A stretch of 63,797 nucleotides of DNA from Sphaerisporangium rufum (GCF_016863395.1 NZ_BOOU01000080.1:1-63797); one strand, 5' to 3'. Shown: positions 25,591 through 33,898, counted from the first letter of the stretch. Numbers and translations are program-made. Notes: generated by a model from the sequence alone, not told the origin.

Positions 25591-26556
25591 ATGCCCTTCC
25601 CCCGCTCGCCCCGCCGCCTCGCGCTCGCCGCGGTCTTAGCGCTCGCCCCGGCCGCGCTCGCGGTGGCCGGCTGCTCCGGCCGGGACCAGGCCGGTCCGCG
25701 CGAGCCGGCACCCGGGCAGACCCGGCAGCCGGACGCCCGGCCGAGCGACGGGCAGGGCGACGGGCAGGGCGACGGGCAGGGCGACGAGACGTACGGCGGC
25801 TTCCCGTCGGCGGCCACCACCGGGGTGCGCCCGGGCGTCACGCTGCGCAAGGTCGGCGAGGTCACCGTGCTCAAGCCGGGCGCCGTGGTGGAGAACCTTG
25901 AGGTGCACGGCAAGCTCAACATCAAGGCCGACGACGTGACCGTCCGCAACGTCCGGGTGATCGGCGAGGGCGACTGGTCGGTCATCCAGGCGCAGGGCGC
26001 GTCCGGCGCGGTGATCGAGGACTGCGAGATCTCCGGGAACGGGGTCGTCAAGGCGCAGTGGGGGGTGCTCAACCAGGGCGGCGAGATCACCGTGCGCCGG
26101 GCGAACATCCACACCGTGCCGAACGCGGTGGGCACCGACCACGGCCTGATCGAGGACTCCTACATGCACGACTTCAAGGAGTGGCCCGGCGACCACGTGA
26201 CCGGCCCGCAGTCCAACGGCTCGCCGCGCAAGGGCCTTTCGCTGACCATCCGGCACAACACCATCCTCAACCAACTGACCCAGACCTCGGCCATTTCGAT
26301 ATACCAGGACTTCAGCCGGGCGCACGACGTGCTCGTCGAGCGCAACCTGCTCGGCGGCGGCGGGTACGCCATCTACGGCGGCGAGGGGAAGTTCGGCGCG
26401 GCGACCGGTATCCGGATCGAGCGGAACGTGTTCACCCGCCGCCTGTTCCCCAAGGGCGGCTACTGGGGGCCGGTGACCTACTTCGACCTCAAGGGCAAGG
26501 GCAACACCTTCACCGGCAACGTGTGGGAGGACACCGGCGAGAAGGTCGCCCCCTGA
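25591..26556 (+). CDS. Right-handed beta-helix lipoprotein
   Basis: 321 residues. Lipoprotein signal with lipobox LAVAGC (C28), then a disordered spacer with a DGQG repeat, then a parallel beta-helix region (about 85-320) with VTVRNVRVIGEG, VIEDCEISGNG, VRRANIHT, GLIEDSYMHDF and FPKGGYWGPVTYFD. The same sequence order and many identical residues occur in the C-terminal 230 residues of the protein at 4739-6568, so the two are paralogues with different membrane anchors (lipid here, TM plus DUF4082 there). ATG 25591 has AGGAG upstream. Likely binds or processes the polysaccharide outside the cell (inference). Confidence 0.78.
   Translation: MPFPRSPRRLALAAVLALAPAALAVAGCSGRDQAGPREPAPGQTRQPDARPSDGQGDGQGDGQGDETYGGFPSAATTGVRPGVTLRKVGEVTVLKPGAVVENLEVHGKLNIKADDVTVRNVRVIGEGDWSVIQAQGASGAVIEDCEISGNGVVKAQWGVLNQGGEITVRRANIHTVPNAVGTDHGLIEDSYMHDFKEWPGDHVTGPQSNGSPRKGLSLTIRHNTILNQLTQTSAISIYQDFSRAHDVLVERNLLGGGGYAIYGGEGKFGAATGIRIERNVFTRRLFPKGGYWGPVTYFDLKGKGNTFTGNVWEDTGEKVAP
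25747..25782 (+). repeat. Three tandem 12-bp repeats in the lipoprotein spacer
   Basis: GACGGGCAGGGC occurs three times head to tail, encoding DGQG x3 between the lipobox and the beta-helix. Copy number could vary between strains and change stalk length. Confidence 0.85.
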
Positions 26557-26611
26557 CGTCCGCCGCCGCCCACCGGCCGGCCCTCTGACGGTCCCTGACG
26601 TCCGCCGCCGC
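26551..26611. repeat. 19-bp direct repeat bridging two convergent stop codons
   Basis: CCCTGACGTCCGCCGCCGC is present at 26551-26569 and again at 26593-26611. The first copy includes the stop codon of the lipoprotein gene, the second abuts the stop codon of the convergent beta-propeller gene. It may be a small duplication; no terminator with a U-tract is seen. Confidence 0.7.
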
Positions 26612-27643
26612 TCAGCGGCCGGTCGCGGGCGGCGCCGGCACCGGCGAGTAGGCGTCGCGCAGCACCAGCCGCGGCCGGCCGGTGCCGTCGGCCGGCACCG
26701 CCCACACGTCGGAGCTGTCGCCGCGCAGCCGGGCGTAGCCCACCGTGCGGCCGTCCAGCCAGACCGCCTGGTCGTCCACGTTGGCCGGCTCGGCGAGCGC
26801 CGTCTCCCGGCCGGACCGCAGGTCCAGCACGTGCAGCCGCCAGGGAGCGGCGTCGCCGCCGGTGCGCTTCTTGTACACCACCCGGGTGCCGTCGGGGGAC
26901 AGCGAGGGGCATTCGGCGTTCTCCCGCAGCGTCCGCATCCGGCGGGCGGCCAGGTCGCCCTGCACCAGGTAGGTCTTCCCGGCGGTGGAGACCGTGGCGT
27001 AGAACCGGTTGTCGTCGGCGGCGAAGGTCACCCCCCAGTAGTTCACATCGACGGCGCGGTAGGGGCGGCCGTCCTTCTCCAGGGTGAACTTCTCCAGGTC
27101 GGCGACGAGCGCGCCGGTGCGGGTGTCCAGCACGCCGGCCCGGGTGGAGAAGCCGACGCCCAGGTAGGAGTCGCCGGAGACGAAGAACGTCCAGGCCGCC
27201 ATCCGGCCGTCGGCCGACAGCCGGGCCCGGCTGGGGATGCCCGGCAGCGCGACCCGGCGGACCTCGCGCAGCCCGGCGTCCAGCACGACCGCCTCCGCCC
27301 GGGTGGTGAGGCCTGGGGTCACCCGCAGGCACAGCCCGGTGCCGGCCGCGGCGTAGAACCGCCGGCAGCTCAGCCCGGTGGCCCGCGGCACCCCGGTCCC
27401 GCCGGCGGGCGCGGCGAGCACCGTTCCGCTGCCCGCGGCGGCCCCGGCGCCGACGTACATCAGGCCGCCGGCGGGCAGCCCGGGGGCCCGCGGCGCCGCG
27501 GCGGGAGCGGCCCCCGGTGCCACGGCCGGCGCGGGCCCGCCGCGGCCGGCGAGCACGTAGCCGGTCGCCGCGCCGGCGAGCAGCAGCACCCCGCCGGCCA
27601 GCACGGCCACCCGCGCCCGCCCGGAGAGCGCGGCCGTCCTCAC
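26612..27643 (-). CDS. Membrane-anchored TolB/PD40-like beta-propeller protein
   Basis: 343 residues. One N-terminal hydrophobic segment (about 11-32: VAVLAGGVLLLAGAATGYVLAG) serves as signal anchor. The rest contains repeating blades such as SRARLSADGRMAAWTF, CPSLSPDGTRVVYKK and QAVWLDGRTVGYARL, the PD40/TolB propeller pattern. GTG 27643 overlaps the WbpD-like gene's stop by 4 bases, so the two are coupled. A propeller of this kind is usually a protein- or ligand-binding platform; its link to the glycan locus is positional. Confidence 0.65.
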   Translation of the reverse strand: MRTAALSGRARVAVLAGGVLLLAGAATGYVLAGRGGPAPAVAPGAAPAAAPRAPGLPAGGLMYVGAGAAAGSGTVLAAPAGGTGVPRATGLSCRRFYAAAGTGLCLRVTPGLTTRAEAVVLDAGLREVRRVALPGIPSRARLSADGRMAAWTFFVSGDSYLGVGFSTRAGVLDTRTGALVADLEKFTLEKDGRPYRAVDVNYWGVTFAADDNRFYATVSTAGKTYLVQGDLAARRMRTLRENAECPSLSPDGTRVVYKKRTGGDAAPWRLHVLDLRSGRETALAEPANVDDQAVWLDGRTVGYARLRGDSSDVWAVPADGTGRPRLVLRDAYSPVPAPPATGR

Positions 27644-28491
27644 GCCGGGCCGCCCGGCGGTCCGGCGGCGGCGTCCAGGCCGCCGGCCCGGCCACCACCG
27701 TCGCGGCCACCACCGTCGCGGCCACCACCGTCGCGGCCACCACCGTCTCGACCGGCACCGTCTCGACCGGCACCGTCTCGACCGGCACCGTCTCGACCGG
27801 CACCGTCGGCGGCACCGTCGCGGGCGGGTTCGCCCTGGTCCGGGCCGCTCTGGTGGCCGCTGTCACGATCGAGATCCCGGTCGGCGGGCTCCGGCCCGTC
27901 CGGCCCGGACAGGACGCCGTCGCGCTCGGTGTAGCACTCGCCGGTGCTCGGGCAGCGCCACCGGCCCGGGCCGTCCGGCCGCAGCGTCACCCCGGCCCGG
28001 CCGACCCAGCCGACCCGCCGGGCCGGCACCCCGGCCACCAGCGCGAAGTCGGGCACGTCCCGGGTGACCACCGCGCCGGCCGCCACCAGGGCGTGCCGGC
28101 CGATCGTGCGCCCGGCCACCACCACCGCCCGGGCGCCGACCGAGGCCCCGGCCCGGACCACCACACCCTCGGCGGTCCAGTCGCCGTCCCGCTTCAGCGC
28201 GCCGTCCACGTCGGTCGAGCGCGGGTAGACGTCGTTGGTGAGCACGGCGGCCGGGCCGACGAAGACGCCGTCCTCCAGCACCGCCGGCTCGTAGACCAGC
28301 GCGTAGTTCTGCAGCTTCACCCGGTCGCCGATCCGCACCCCCGGCCCGACGTACGCGCCGCGGCCGAGGACACAGCCCGCGCCGAGCACGGCCTTCTCCC
28401 GTACCTGCGCCAGGTGCCAGATCTGGGTGCCGGCGCCGACGGCGGCGCTCGCATCCACATCGGCGGTGGCGGCTATTCGTGGTTCTGTCAC
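27640..28491 (-). CDS. WbpD/WlbB-like sugar-nucleotide N-acetyltransferase with a repetitive C-terminal tail
   Basis: 283 residues. The first 165 form a left-handed beta-helix of hexapeptide repeats (IAATADVDASAAVGAGTQIW, VLGRGAYVGPGVRIGDRVKL), with QNYALVYEPAVLEDGVFVGP and LTNDVYPRS matching the WbpD/WlbB branch that acetylates the 3-amino group of UDP-2-acetamido-3-amino sugars. A short WRCPSTGECYTERDG segment follows, then a 75-residue tail of RDGAG/RDGGG repeats not found in the family. It could act after the WlbA-like dehydrogenase (12434) and a DegT enzyme. GTG start 35 bp from a divergent glycosyltransferase. Confidence 0.8.
   Translation of the reverse strand: MTEPRIAATADVDASAAVGAGTQIWHLAQVREKAVLGAGCVLGRGAYVGPGVRIGDRVKLQNYALVYEPAVLEDGVFVGPAAVLTNDVYPRSTDVDGALKRDGDWTAEGVVVRAGASVGARAVVVAGRTIGRHALVAAGAVVTRDVPDFALVAGVPARRVGWVGRAGVTLRPDGPGRWRCPSTGECYTERDGVLSGPDGPEPADRDLDRDSGHQSGPDQGEPARDGAADGAGRDGAGRDGAGRDGAGRDGGGRDGGGRDGGGRDGGGRAGGLDAAAGPPGGPA
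27691..27810 (-). repeat. Eight tandem 15-bp repeats
   Basis: Eight head-to-tail 15-bp units (three of GCCACCACCGTCGCG on the plus strand, one hybrid, then four ACCGGCACCGTCTCG-type units) encode the pentapeptides RDGGG and RDGAG at the C-terminus of the acetyltransferase. The two blocks differ at fixed positions, consistent with successive slippage events. Length is a multiple of three, so copy-number change keeps the frame. Confidence 0.9.
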
Positions 28492-28526
28492 CTGCGACTC
28501 CAGTTCAGGAGGGATACTACGGAACT

Positions 28527-29360
28527 ATGCCAAGCGCGAGCGTCATCATCCCGGCCCACGACGAGGCCAAGGTGATCGGCCGGCTCCTCGCGGGCCTGCT
28601 GGAGGAGGCGGCGGACGACGAGTTCGACGTCCTGGTCGTGGCCAACGGCTGCGCGGACGACACCGCCGCGGTGGCCGCCGGGTACGGCGTCCGGGTGCTG
28701 GAGACCCCGGTGCCGTCCAAGCGCGAGGCGCTGCGCCTCGGGGACGGCGCGGCGCGCGCCCACCCGCGCGTCTACGTGGACGCGGACGTGGAGCTGCGCA
28801 CCGCCGACCTGCGCGCGCTGCGGGACGCCCTGGCCGGCGGGGTGCTGGCCGCCGCGCCGGAGCGGGCGCTGGCGCTGGCCGACCGCCCGTGGCCGGTGCG
28901 CGCCTACTACGCGGTGTGGACCCGGCTGCCCGCGGTGCGCGAGGGCCTGTTCGGCCGGGGCGTGATCGCGGTGTCGGCGGAGGGCAACCGCCGGCTGATG
29001 GCGCTGCCCCCGGTCATGGGGGACGACCTGGCGGCGTCGCTGGCGTTCGCCGCCGGCGAGCGCCGGGTGGTGCGCTCGGCACGCGCGGTGATCCACCCGC
29101 CGCGCACGCTGGCCGACCTGCTGCGCCGCCGGGTGCGCGCGGTGACGGCGGTGGCCGAGATCGAGCGGGGCCCGGTGGCCGGGCAGGAGGCCCGGACCGG
29201 GCCGCGCGACCTGCTCGGCGTCGCCGGCCGGGCGCCGTGGCTGCTGCCGCACCTGGCGGTCTTCCTGGCGGTCACGCTGGTCGCCCGGGCCCGGGCGCGG
29301 CGCGCCGTCCGGGCCGGCGACTACACCACCTGGCTGCGCGACGAGAGCAGCCGGACCTGA
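28527..29360 (+). CDS. Family 2 glycosyltransferase
   Basis: 277 residues. GT-A fold: ASVIIPAHDEAKVIGRLL at the N-terminus, LVVANGCADDT, and the metal-binding DxD-like VYVDADVEL. A hydrophobic stretch near the C-terminus (WLLPHLAVFLAVTLVARA) suggests membrane association. ATG 28527 lies 14 bases after AGGAGG, rather far, so an earlier start within 28479-28524 is possible. Divergent from the WbpD-like gene with only 35 bp between the starts. Confidence 0.8.
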   Translation: MPSASVIIPAHDEAKVIGRLLAGLLEEAADDEFDVLVVANGCADDTAAVAAGYGVRVLETPVPSKREALRLGDGAARAHPRVYVDADVELRTADLRALRDALAGGVLAAAPERALALADRPWPVRAYYAVWTRLPAVREGLFGRGVIAVSAEGNRRLMALPPVMGDDLAASLAFAAGERRVVRSARAVIHPPRTLADLLRRRVRAVTAVAEIERGPVAGQEARTGPRDLLGVAGRAPWLLPHLAVFLAVTLVARARARRAVRAGDYTTWLRDESSRT

Positions 29361-29508
29361 CCGCGCACCCGGTGCACCGGACCGGCCGGCCGGACCGCGG
29401 GCGCCGGACCGGCCCGACGGACCGGACGGGCCGCAGGCGCCGGGCTCGCCTGGCGGACCAGGCGAAGTGGGCGGACCGGGTGAAGCGGATCGGCCGGGCG
29501 GGCCGGGC

Positions 29509-30267
29509 TCAGCGGCCGCGACGGGCCTGGACGTACTCCTTCACCACCATCACGGCGAACCGCGTGTTGGTCGACAGGTAGCGGGGGCCCAGGCGCAGCG
29601 GCTCCTGCAGGAACCGGTAGAGCCACTCCAGGCCGAGCCGCTGCCACGCCGCGGGCGCCCGGCGGACCTTGCCGGCGAACACGTCGAACGACCCGCCCAC
29701 GCCGTGGATCACCCCGGCGCGGATGTCGGCGGCGTACCGGGCGCAGAAGATCTCCTTCTTCGGCGAGGTCATGCCGAGGAACAGCAGGTCGGGCTTGGCC
29801 TCGCCGATCCGCGCGGCGACCTCGGGGGCCTCCTCGTCGGTGAAGTAGCCGTCGCGGGCGCCGGCCACCTCCAGGCCGGGGTGGCGGGCGCGCACCTCGG
29901 CGACCACCCGGTCCAGCACCTCGGGCCGGGCGCCGAGGAAGTAGGCGCGGTACCCGCGGCGCGCCCCCTCGGCCAGTAGCGCGGTGAACAGGTCGATGCC
30001 GGCCACCCGTTCCGGAAGCGGGCGGCCGAGCAGCCGCGAGGCCCACACCACGGCCTGCCCGTCGGCGACGACCAGATCGCAGGACGTCACCGAGGCGCGC
30101 AGCACCTCGTCGTCGCGCATCCGGACGGCCTTGGCGGCGTTGACCACGCCGATGGTGAGGTTCTCCCGGCCCTCCACCGCGGTGACGCACCGGGCGACCG
30201 CCTGCTCCATGGTCACCGCGTCCAGCTCGACGCCGAGCAGCGCCCGGCGCGGCGCGGCGGCGCTCAC
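29509..30267 (-). CDS. WecG/TagA/CpsF-family glycosyltransferase (GT26)
   Basis: 252 residues from a GTG overlapping the upstream stop by 4 bases. The family motifs are clear: GVVNAAKAVRMRDDE, VVADGQAVVWASRLLGRPLPERVAGIDL, AYFLGARPEVL, LFLGMTSPKKEIF and GVGGSFDVFAGKVRRAPAAWQRLGLEWLYR. Members transfer ManNAc, ManNAcA or related sugars to an undecaprenyl-PP-linked GlcNAc, an early step of glycan assembly. It is coupled to the toroid-like gene upstream. Confidence 0.9.
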   Translation of the reverse strand: MSAAAPRRALLGVELDAVTMEQAVARCVTAVEGRENLTIGVVNAAKAVRMRDDEVLRASVTSCDLVVADGQAVVWASRLLGRPLPERVAGIDLFTALLAEGARRGYRAYFLGARPEVLDRVVAEVRARHPGLEVAGARDGYFTDEEAPEVAARIGEAKPDLLFLGMTSPKKEIFCARYAADIRAGVIHGVGGSFDVFAGKVRRAPAAWQRLGLEWLYRFLQEPLRLGPRYLSTNTRFAVMVVKEYVQARRGR

Positions 30268-31445
30268 CCGCCGGCCCCGGGGTGGTCGCGCGGCAGGGTG
30301 AACAGCCAGGCGTACAGCAGCCAGCCCAGCTCGTAGGGGCGGCACTCGCGGTCCACCGCGACCGGCGGGTAGACGCGGTCCAGCACGGCGATGCGGGCGC
30401 GCGGGCTGACCGCGGTGGCGACCGCCCGGGCCCCGCGGACGATCTTCTTGGGGTCGTCCCGGGCCGCCTTGCGCCAGGTGAGGTCCAGCTCCTCGACGAT
30501 CAGCTCCTCGTCGGTCTCCGGCCGGGAGGTCATCCAGTGCAGGCCGCGGGCGATCTCCGCCAGGTAGGACGTGCCGCCGGCGTCGGCGAGGTCCAGCAGC
30601 GCCATCGGCGCCATGGACAGCTGGTGGACGCTGTAGACCGGATACCCCTCGACCACCTCGCCGGTGCGGGCGTCGTAGTGCCACCACCACTGGCCCTGCG
30701 GGCCCTGGGCGGCGCAGATGCCGGCGGCGATCCGCTCGGCCGCGGCCAGCGCCTCGGCGTCGCCGGTGCGGGCGTGCAGGCGGGCCAGGGCCTGCAGCGG
30801 GTACACCTGGTCGGCGAAGCAGCCGACGTGCGCCCGGTACCAGGAGGCGGGGCCGATGACGTGCCGGTAGAGCCGGTCGGTGCCAAGGCCGCCGAGCAGC
30901 CGGTCGCGGGCGTGGGCGACCCGCCCGGCCAGGTCCGGCGCGCCGGCGCCGGCCCGGTCGGCGGCGACCAGCGCGGCCAGCGCCCAGGCCGCCTCCACGG
31001 TGTACACCGGGTCACCGGGGGTCAGGCGGGCCTCCAGCTCGGCGAGCCGGGCCAGCGCGGTGCCGGTCTCCGGATGCCCGGACTCGGCCGCCGCCCAGGC
31101 GATCAGCGCGGCGTCTCCGAGGTTCGCGACGTCCGGCAGCCCCTTGACCAGGGCGCCGACCAGGTCGTGCACCGTGTCGCCGGCCAGCGCGGCCCGCCGT
31201 CGCTCCGGTGGCAGCGTGGCGACGCCGAGGGCGACGATGGCGGCGTAGCGCACGCTGCGTCCCTCGCCGGCGGCCGTCCACCGCCCGTCGGCGCCGCGCC
31301 GGCCGCGCCGGGTGAAGACGAAGCCGCCGCCGGTGTATCCCGGGGGCAGCCCGCGGACCGCCAGGTCGACCATCCGGTCGACCAGCTCGGCGGCGGACGC
31401 GTCGATCCCGGCGAGCGCGCCGGGACGACCCTGTTGGCGAGTCAT
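30264..31445 (-). CDS. Conserved hypothetical protein with (alpha/alpha)-toroid-like repeats
   Basis: 393 residues, no signal peptide. Repeated helical hairpins such as GDAALIAWAAAESGHPETGTALARLAELEARL, YTVEAAWALAALVAAD, YPLQALARLHARTGDAEALAAAERIA and YSVHQLSMAPMALLDLADAGG resemble the (alpha/alpha)6 barrels of glycoside hydrolases, lyases and GlcNAc 2-epimerases. GQWWWHYDARTGEVVEGYPVYSVHQ is the most distinctive conserved-looking stretch, with His and Asp candidates. I recognise no named family. It is coupled by 4-base overlap to WecG/TagA, so a role in the same early glycan step, possibly sugar epimerisation or trimming, is an inference. Confidence 0.55.
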   Translation of the reverse strand: MTRQQGRPGALAGIDASAAELVDRMVDLAVRGLPPGYTGGGFVFTRRGRRGADGRWTAAGEGRSVRYAAIVALGVATLPPERRRAALAGDTVHDLVGALVKGLPDVANLGDAALIAWAAAESGHPETGTALARLAELEARLTPGDPVYTVEAAWALAALVAADRAGAGAPDLAGRVAHARDRLLGGLGTDRLYRHVIGPASWYRAHVGCFADQVYPLQALARLHARTGDAEALAAAERIAAGICAAQGPQGQWWWHYDARTGEVVEGYPVYSVHQLSMAPMALLDLADAGGTSYLAEIARGLHWMTSRPETDEELIVEELDLTWRKAARDDPKKIVRGARAVATAVSPRARIAVLDRVYPPVAVDRECRPYELGWLLYAWLFTLPRDHPGAGG

Positions 31446-31562
31446 CGCTCACCCTTCCGTGTCTGGTGGAGTCCTGTCGAGGTCAGGTGCGGGCCGGGGG
31501 CGGTCACGGCGGGGACGCCGGCCGCGCGGGCCGGGGCGGGGTGCCCGGCCGGGTCATGGGTC

Positions 31563-32507
31563 TCATGTCCGGCGGGCGTCCCAGCCGCCGGACCACTCGC
31601 GCCGCCGCCGCCACAGCTCGGCCCAGTCGGCGCCGCGGGCGGTGGGCCGGCCCTGCCGGGCGGCGCCGGGCGACGCCACCCGCCGGCTCAGCGTGCCGCG
31701 CAGCAGCACGCCGGCAAGCAGCAGGACGACGCCGGCCGCGCGTAGGCCGGGCGGCAGGTGCCGGCGGACGACGGTCGCCTTCCCGGTGAACAGCAGCATC
31801 AGCTTGCGCATGCTGGAGGACGACATGCCGCCAGGATGCACGAACACCGCCTGGTCGGTCACCACCGGCCGGTACCCGGCGGCCCGGGCCCGCAGGCACA
31901 GGTCGGCGTCCTCGCCGTACATGAAGATGCGGGTGTCGAACCCGCCGACCCGGTCCCAGGCCGTCCGGTCGACCAGCATGAGCGCCCCGGTGACCACCGG
32001 CACCCGGCGGTCCCCGGTCCAGATCCTCGGGGACTCGGGGTCCAGCAGCCGGCTGCCGGGGAACGCGGTGGACGCTCCGGTGGCGAAGCACAGCAGCGAC
32101 CACAGGGTGGGGCGGCCCCACCAGGACCGCGGATCGTCCTGGCCGGTCTCGGTGACGCAGCGGCCGCCGACGATCCCGGCCCGGGGGTGGCGGCCGGCGC
32201 ACTCCAGTAGCCGGGCGAACGCCTCCGGCCGCACCTCGGCGTCGGGGTTGACGAAGACCAGGTACTCGCCGCACGCCACCTGGGCGCCGGCCACGCATCC
32301 TTCGGCGAAGCCGCCGTTCTCCTTGCGGGCGAGCACCCGGGCGAAGGGCGCGGCGGACCGGACCACCTCGACGGTGTCGTCCGGCGAATCGTTGTCCACC
32401 ACGATCACCTCGGCGTCCAGGCCCTTGGTGGCGCGCTCCACCGCGGCCAGGCATCGGCCGACGTAGCCGGCGCTGCGGTACGTCACGATGATCACGGAAA
32501 GTCTCAT
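31563..32507 (-). CDS. Family 2 glycosyltransferase (rhamnosyltransferase-like)
   Basis: 314 residues. GT-A enzyme: LSVIIVTYRSAGYVGRCL, VIVVDNDSPDDTVEVV, the DxD-type YLVFVNPDAEVRPEAF, and MYGEDADLCLRARAAGY (ED-x-D catalytic-base motif), the pattern of rhamnosyl- and galactofuranosyltransferases such as WbbL. A C-terminal hydrophobic segment (RAAGVVLLLAGVLLRG) may bind membrane. ATG 32507 follows GAGGAGG and overlaps the MFS gene by 4 bases. It is a good candidate to use the dTDP-rhamnose made by rmlABD upstream in the same operon. Confidence 0.85.
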   Translation of the reverse strand: MRLSVIIVTYRSAGYVGRCLAAVERATKGLDAEVIVVDNDSPDDTVEVVRSAAPFARVLARKENGGFAEGCVAGAQVACGEYLVFVNPDAEVRPEAFARLLECAGRHPRAGIVGGRCVTETGQDDPRSWWGRPTLWSLLCFATGASTAFPGSRLLDPESPRIWTGDRRVPVVTGALMLVDRTAWDRVGGFDTRIFMYGEDADLCLRARAAGYRPVVTDQAVFVHPGGMSSSSMRKLMLLFTGKATVVRRHLPPGLRAAGVVLLLAGVLLRGTLSRRVASPGAARQGRPTARGADWAELWRRRREWSGGWDARRT

Positions 32508-33898
32508 CGGGGTGTCCTCCTCAGCAGCGGGACGGCGATCGCGAGCGCCGCGCACAGCGCGGCGGCCATCACCTGGACGGCGGCCCGCGGACCGGCGGCC
32601 GTCCACAGCAGGCCGAAGGCCCAGGACGCGGCCATCGTGCCGAGCGCCTGGCCGGTCTGCACGACGGCCAGGCCGCTCGCCCGCCGCTCCTCGGGCAGCA
32701 GCGGGCCGGCCAGCGCGCTGACCACGCCGTCGGTCGCCGCGTACGAAAGGCCGCGCAGCACCAGCACCGCCGCCACCGCGGCCGGGCCGGCCGGCCCGGC
32801 GGGCACCAGCAGCAGCAGGTAGCAGGCCAGCAGTGCGGCGTATCCGCCGATCACCACCCGGCCGCGGCCCACCCGGTCGGCGAGCCGGCCGAACGGCACC
32901 GCGGCCAGCAGGTAGGCGGCCGCGACGCCGACCGGCAGCAGCGGCAGCGCGTTCGCCGGGAGATCGTGCCCGCGCTGCACCATCAGGTACAGGAACGCGT
33001 CGCTGATCGTGGCCAGGCCCAGCGGTGCGGTGCCGAGCAGCACCCGCCGGTAGCCGCGGTCGCGCAGCAGCGCGGCGGCGTCCCGCAGCCGGACCGGGGC
33101 CCGCCGCGCCGCGGTCCCGGCGTGCTCGCGGACGAACAGCACCAGCACCAGCACGCCGGCCGCCGCGACGCAGAAGCTGACCACGAACACCGCGTCGAAG
33201 GCGCCGGCCGCCGCGGCCAGCACGCCGAACGCGACGAGCGGCCCGGCCAGCGCGCCGGCGGTGTCCATCGCCCGGTGCAGCCCGAACGCGCGGCCCTGCG
33301 CCTCGGGCGCGGCGCTCAGCGAGATCAGCGCGTCGCGCGGCGCGGTGCGCAGGCCCTTGCCGGCCCGGTCCAGGCCGATGGCCAGGCCGATCAGCGGCAC
33401 CGACCGGCCGGCGGCCAGGAAGCCCAGCTTGCACACCGCCGAGATGCCGTAGCCCAGGCCGGCCACCAGCTTGCGGCGGCGGAAGCGGTCGGCGACGTGT
33501 CCGCCGGCCAGGCGCAGCACGGCGGTCGCGCCGGTGTAGACGCCGTCCAGCAGGCCGAACACGGCCGGGCTCAGCTGTAGGCCGTACACCAGGTAGAGCG
33601 GCAGGACGGCGGTCACCATCTCGGCGGACACGTCGGTGAGCAGGCTGACCACGCCGAGCGCGACGACGTTGCCGGTGATGACCGCCCGGCGGGTGCCCGT
33701 GCCCGGCCGCGGGTCCATGCCCGGCGGCGGGGCCATGTCCGGGGGCGGGGCCATGTCCCGCGTCGGGCCGATGCCCGGCGGCGGGTCCGCGCCGGGCGTG
33801 AGGTCCGTGTCCCGTGGCGGGTCCGTGTCCCGTGGCGGGCCGGGCGCGGGCGGGCGGGCCGCCGCGCCGTCGGCGCCGCGCGTCTCCGACAGGTACAT
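32504..33898 (-). CDS. Major facilitator superfamily transporter with a repetitive N-terminus
   Basis: 464 residues. About 12 membrane segments from residue 70 on; the MFS loop motif is GGHVADRFRRRKLV and its second-half copy GRLADRVGRGRVVI. The first 68 residues are a hydrophilic stretch of hexapeptide-like repeats (PPRDTD, PPPDMA, PPPGMD) encoded by 18-bp DNA repeats (33804-33821 and 33822-33839 are identical). The closest family pattern is the group annotated as MFS transporters with LTDVSAEMVTAVLPLYL. Substrate unknown. Starts inside the rmlD stop (TGATG) and sits in the rhamnose operon. Confidence 0.8.
   Translation of the reverse strand: MYLSETRGADGAAARPPAPGPPRDTDPPRDTDLTPGADPPPGIGPTRDMAPPPDMAPPPGMDPRPGTGTRRAVITGNVVALGVVSLLTDVSAEMVTAVLPLYLVYGLQLSPAVFGLLDGVYTGATAVLRLAGGHVADRFRRRKLVAGLGYGISAVCKLGFLAAGRSVPLIGLAIGLDRAGKGLRTAPRDALISLSAAPEAQGRAFGLHRAMDTAGALAGPLVAFGVLAAAAGAFDAVFVVSFCVAAAGVLVLVLFVREHAGTAARRAPVRLRDAAALLRDRGYRRVLLGTAPLGLATISDAFLYLMVQRGHDLPANALPLLPVGVAAAYLLAAVPFGRLADRVGRGRVVIGGYAALLACYLLLLVPAGPAGPAAVAAVLVLRGLSYAATDGVVSALAGPLLPEERRASGLAVVQTGQALGTMAASWAFGLLWTAAGPRAAVQVMAAALCAALAIAVPLLRRTPR

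Noticed and set aside
27691-27810. Tandem repeat considered as a CRISPR array
   Set aside because: Units are 15 bp with no spacers and lie in frame inside a coding sequence.
29361-29508. GGACCGG-rich stretch between convergent genes considered as a repeat element
   Set aside because: The short GC-rich words are irregular and expected in this composition; no consistent unit or dyad was found.
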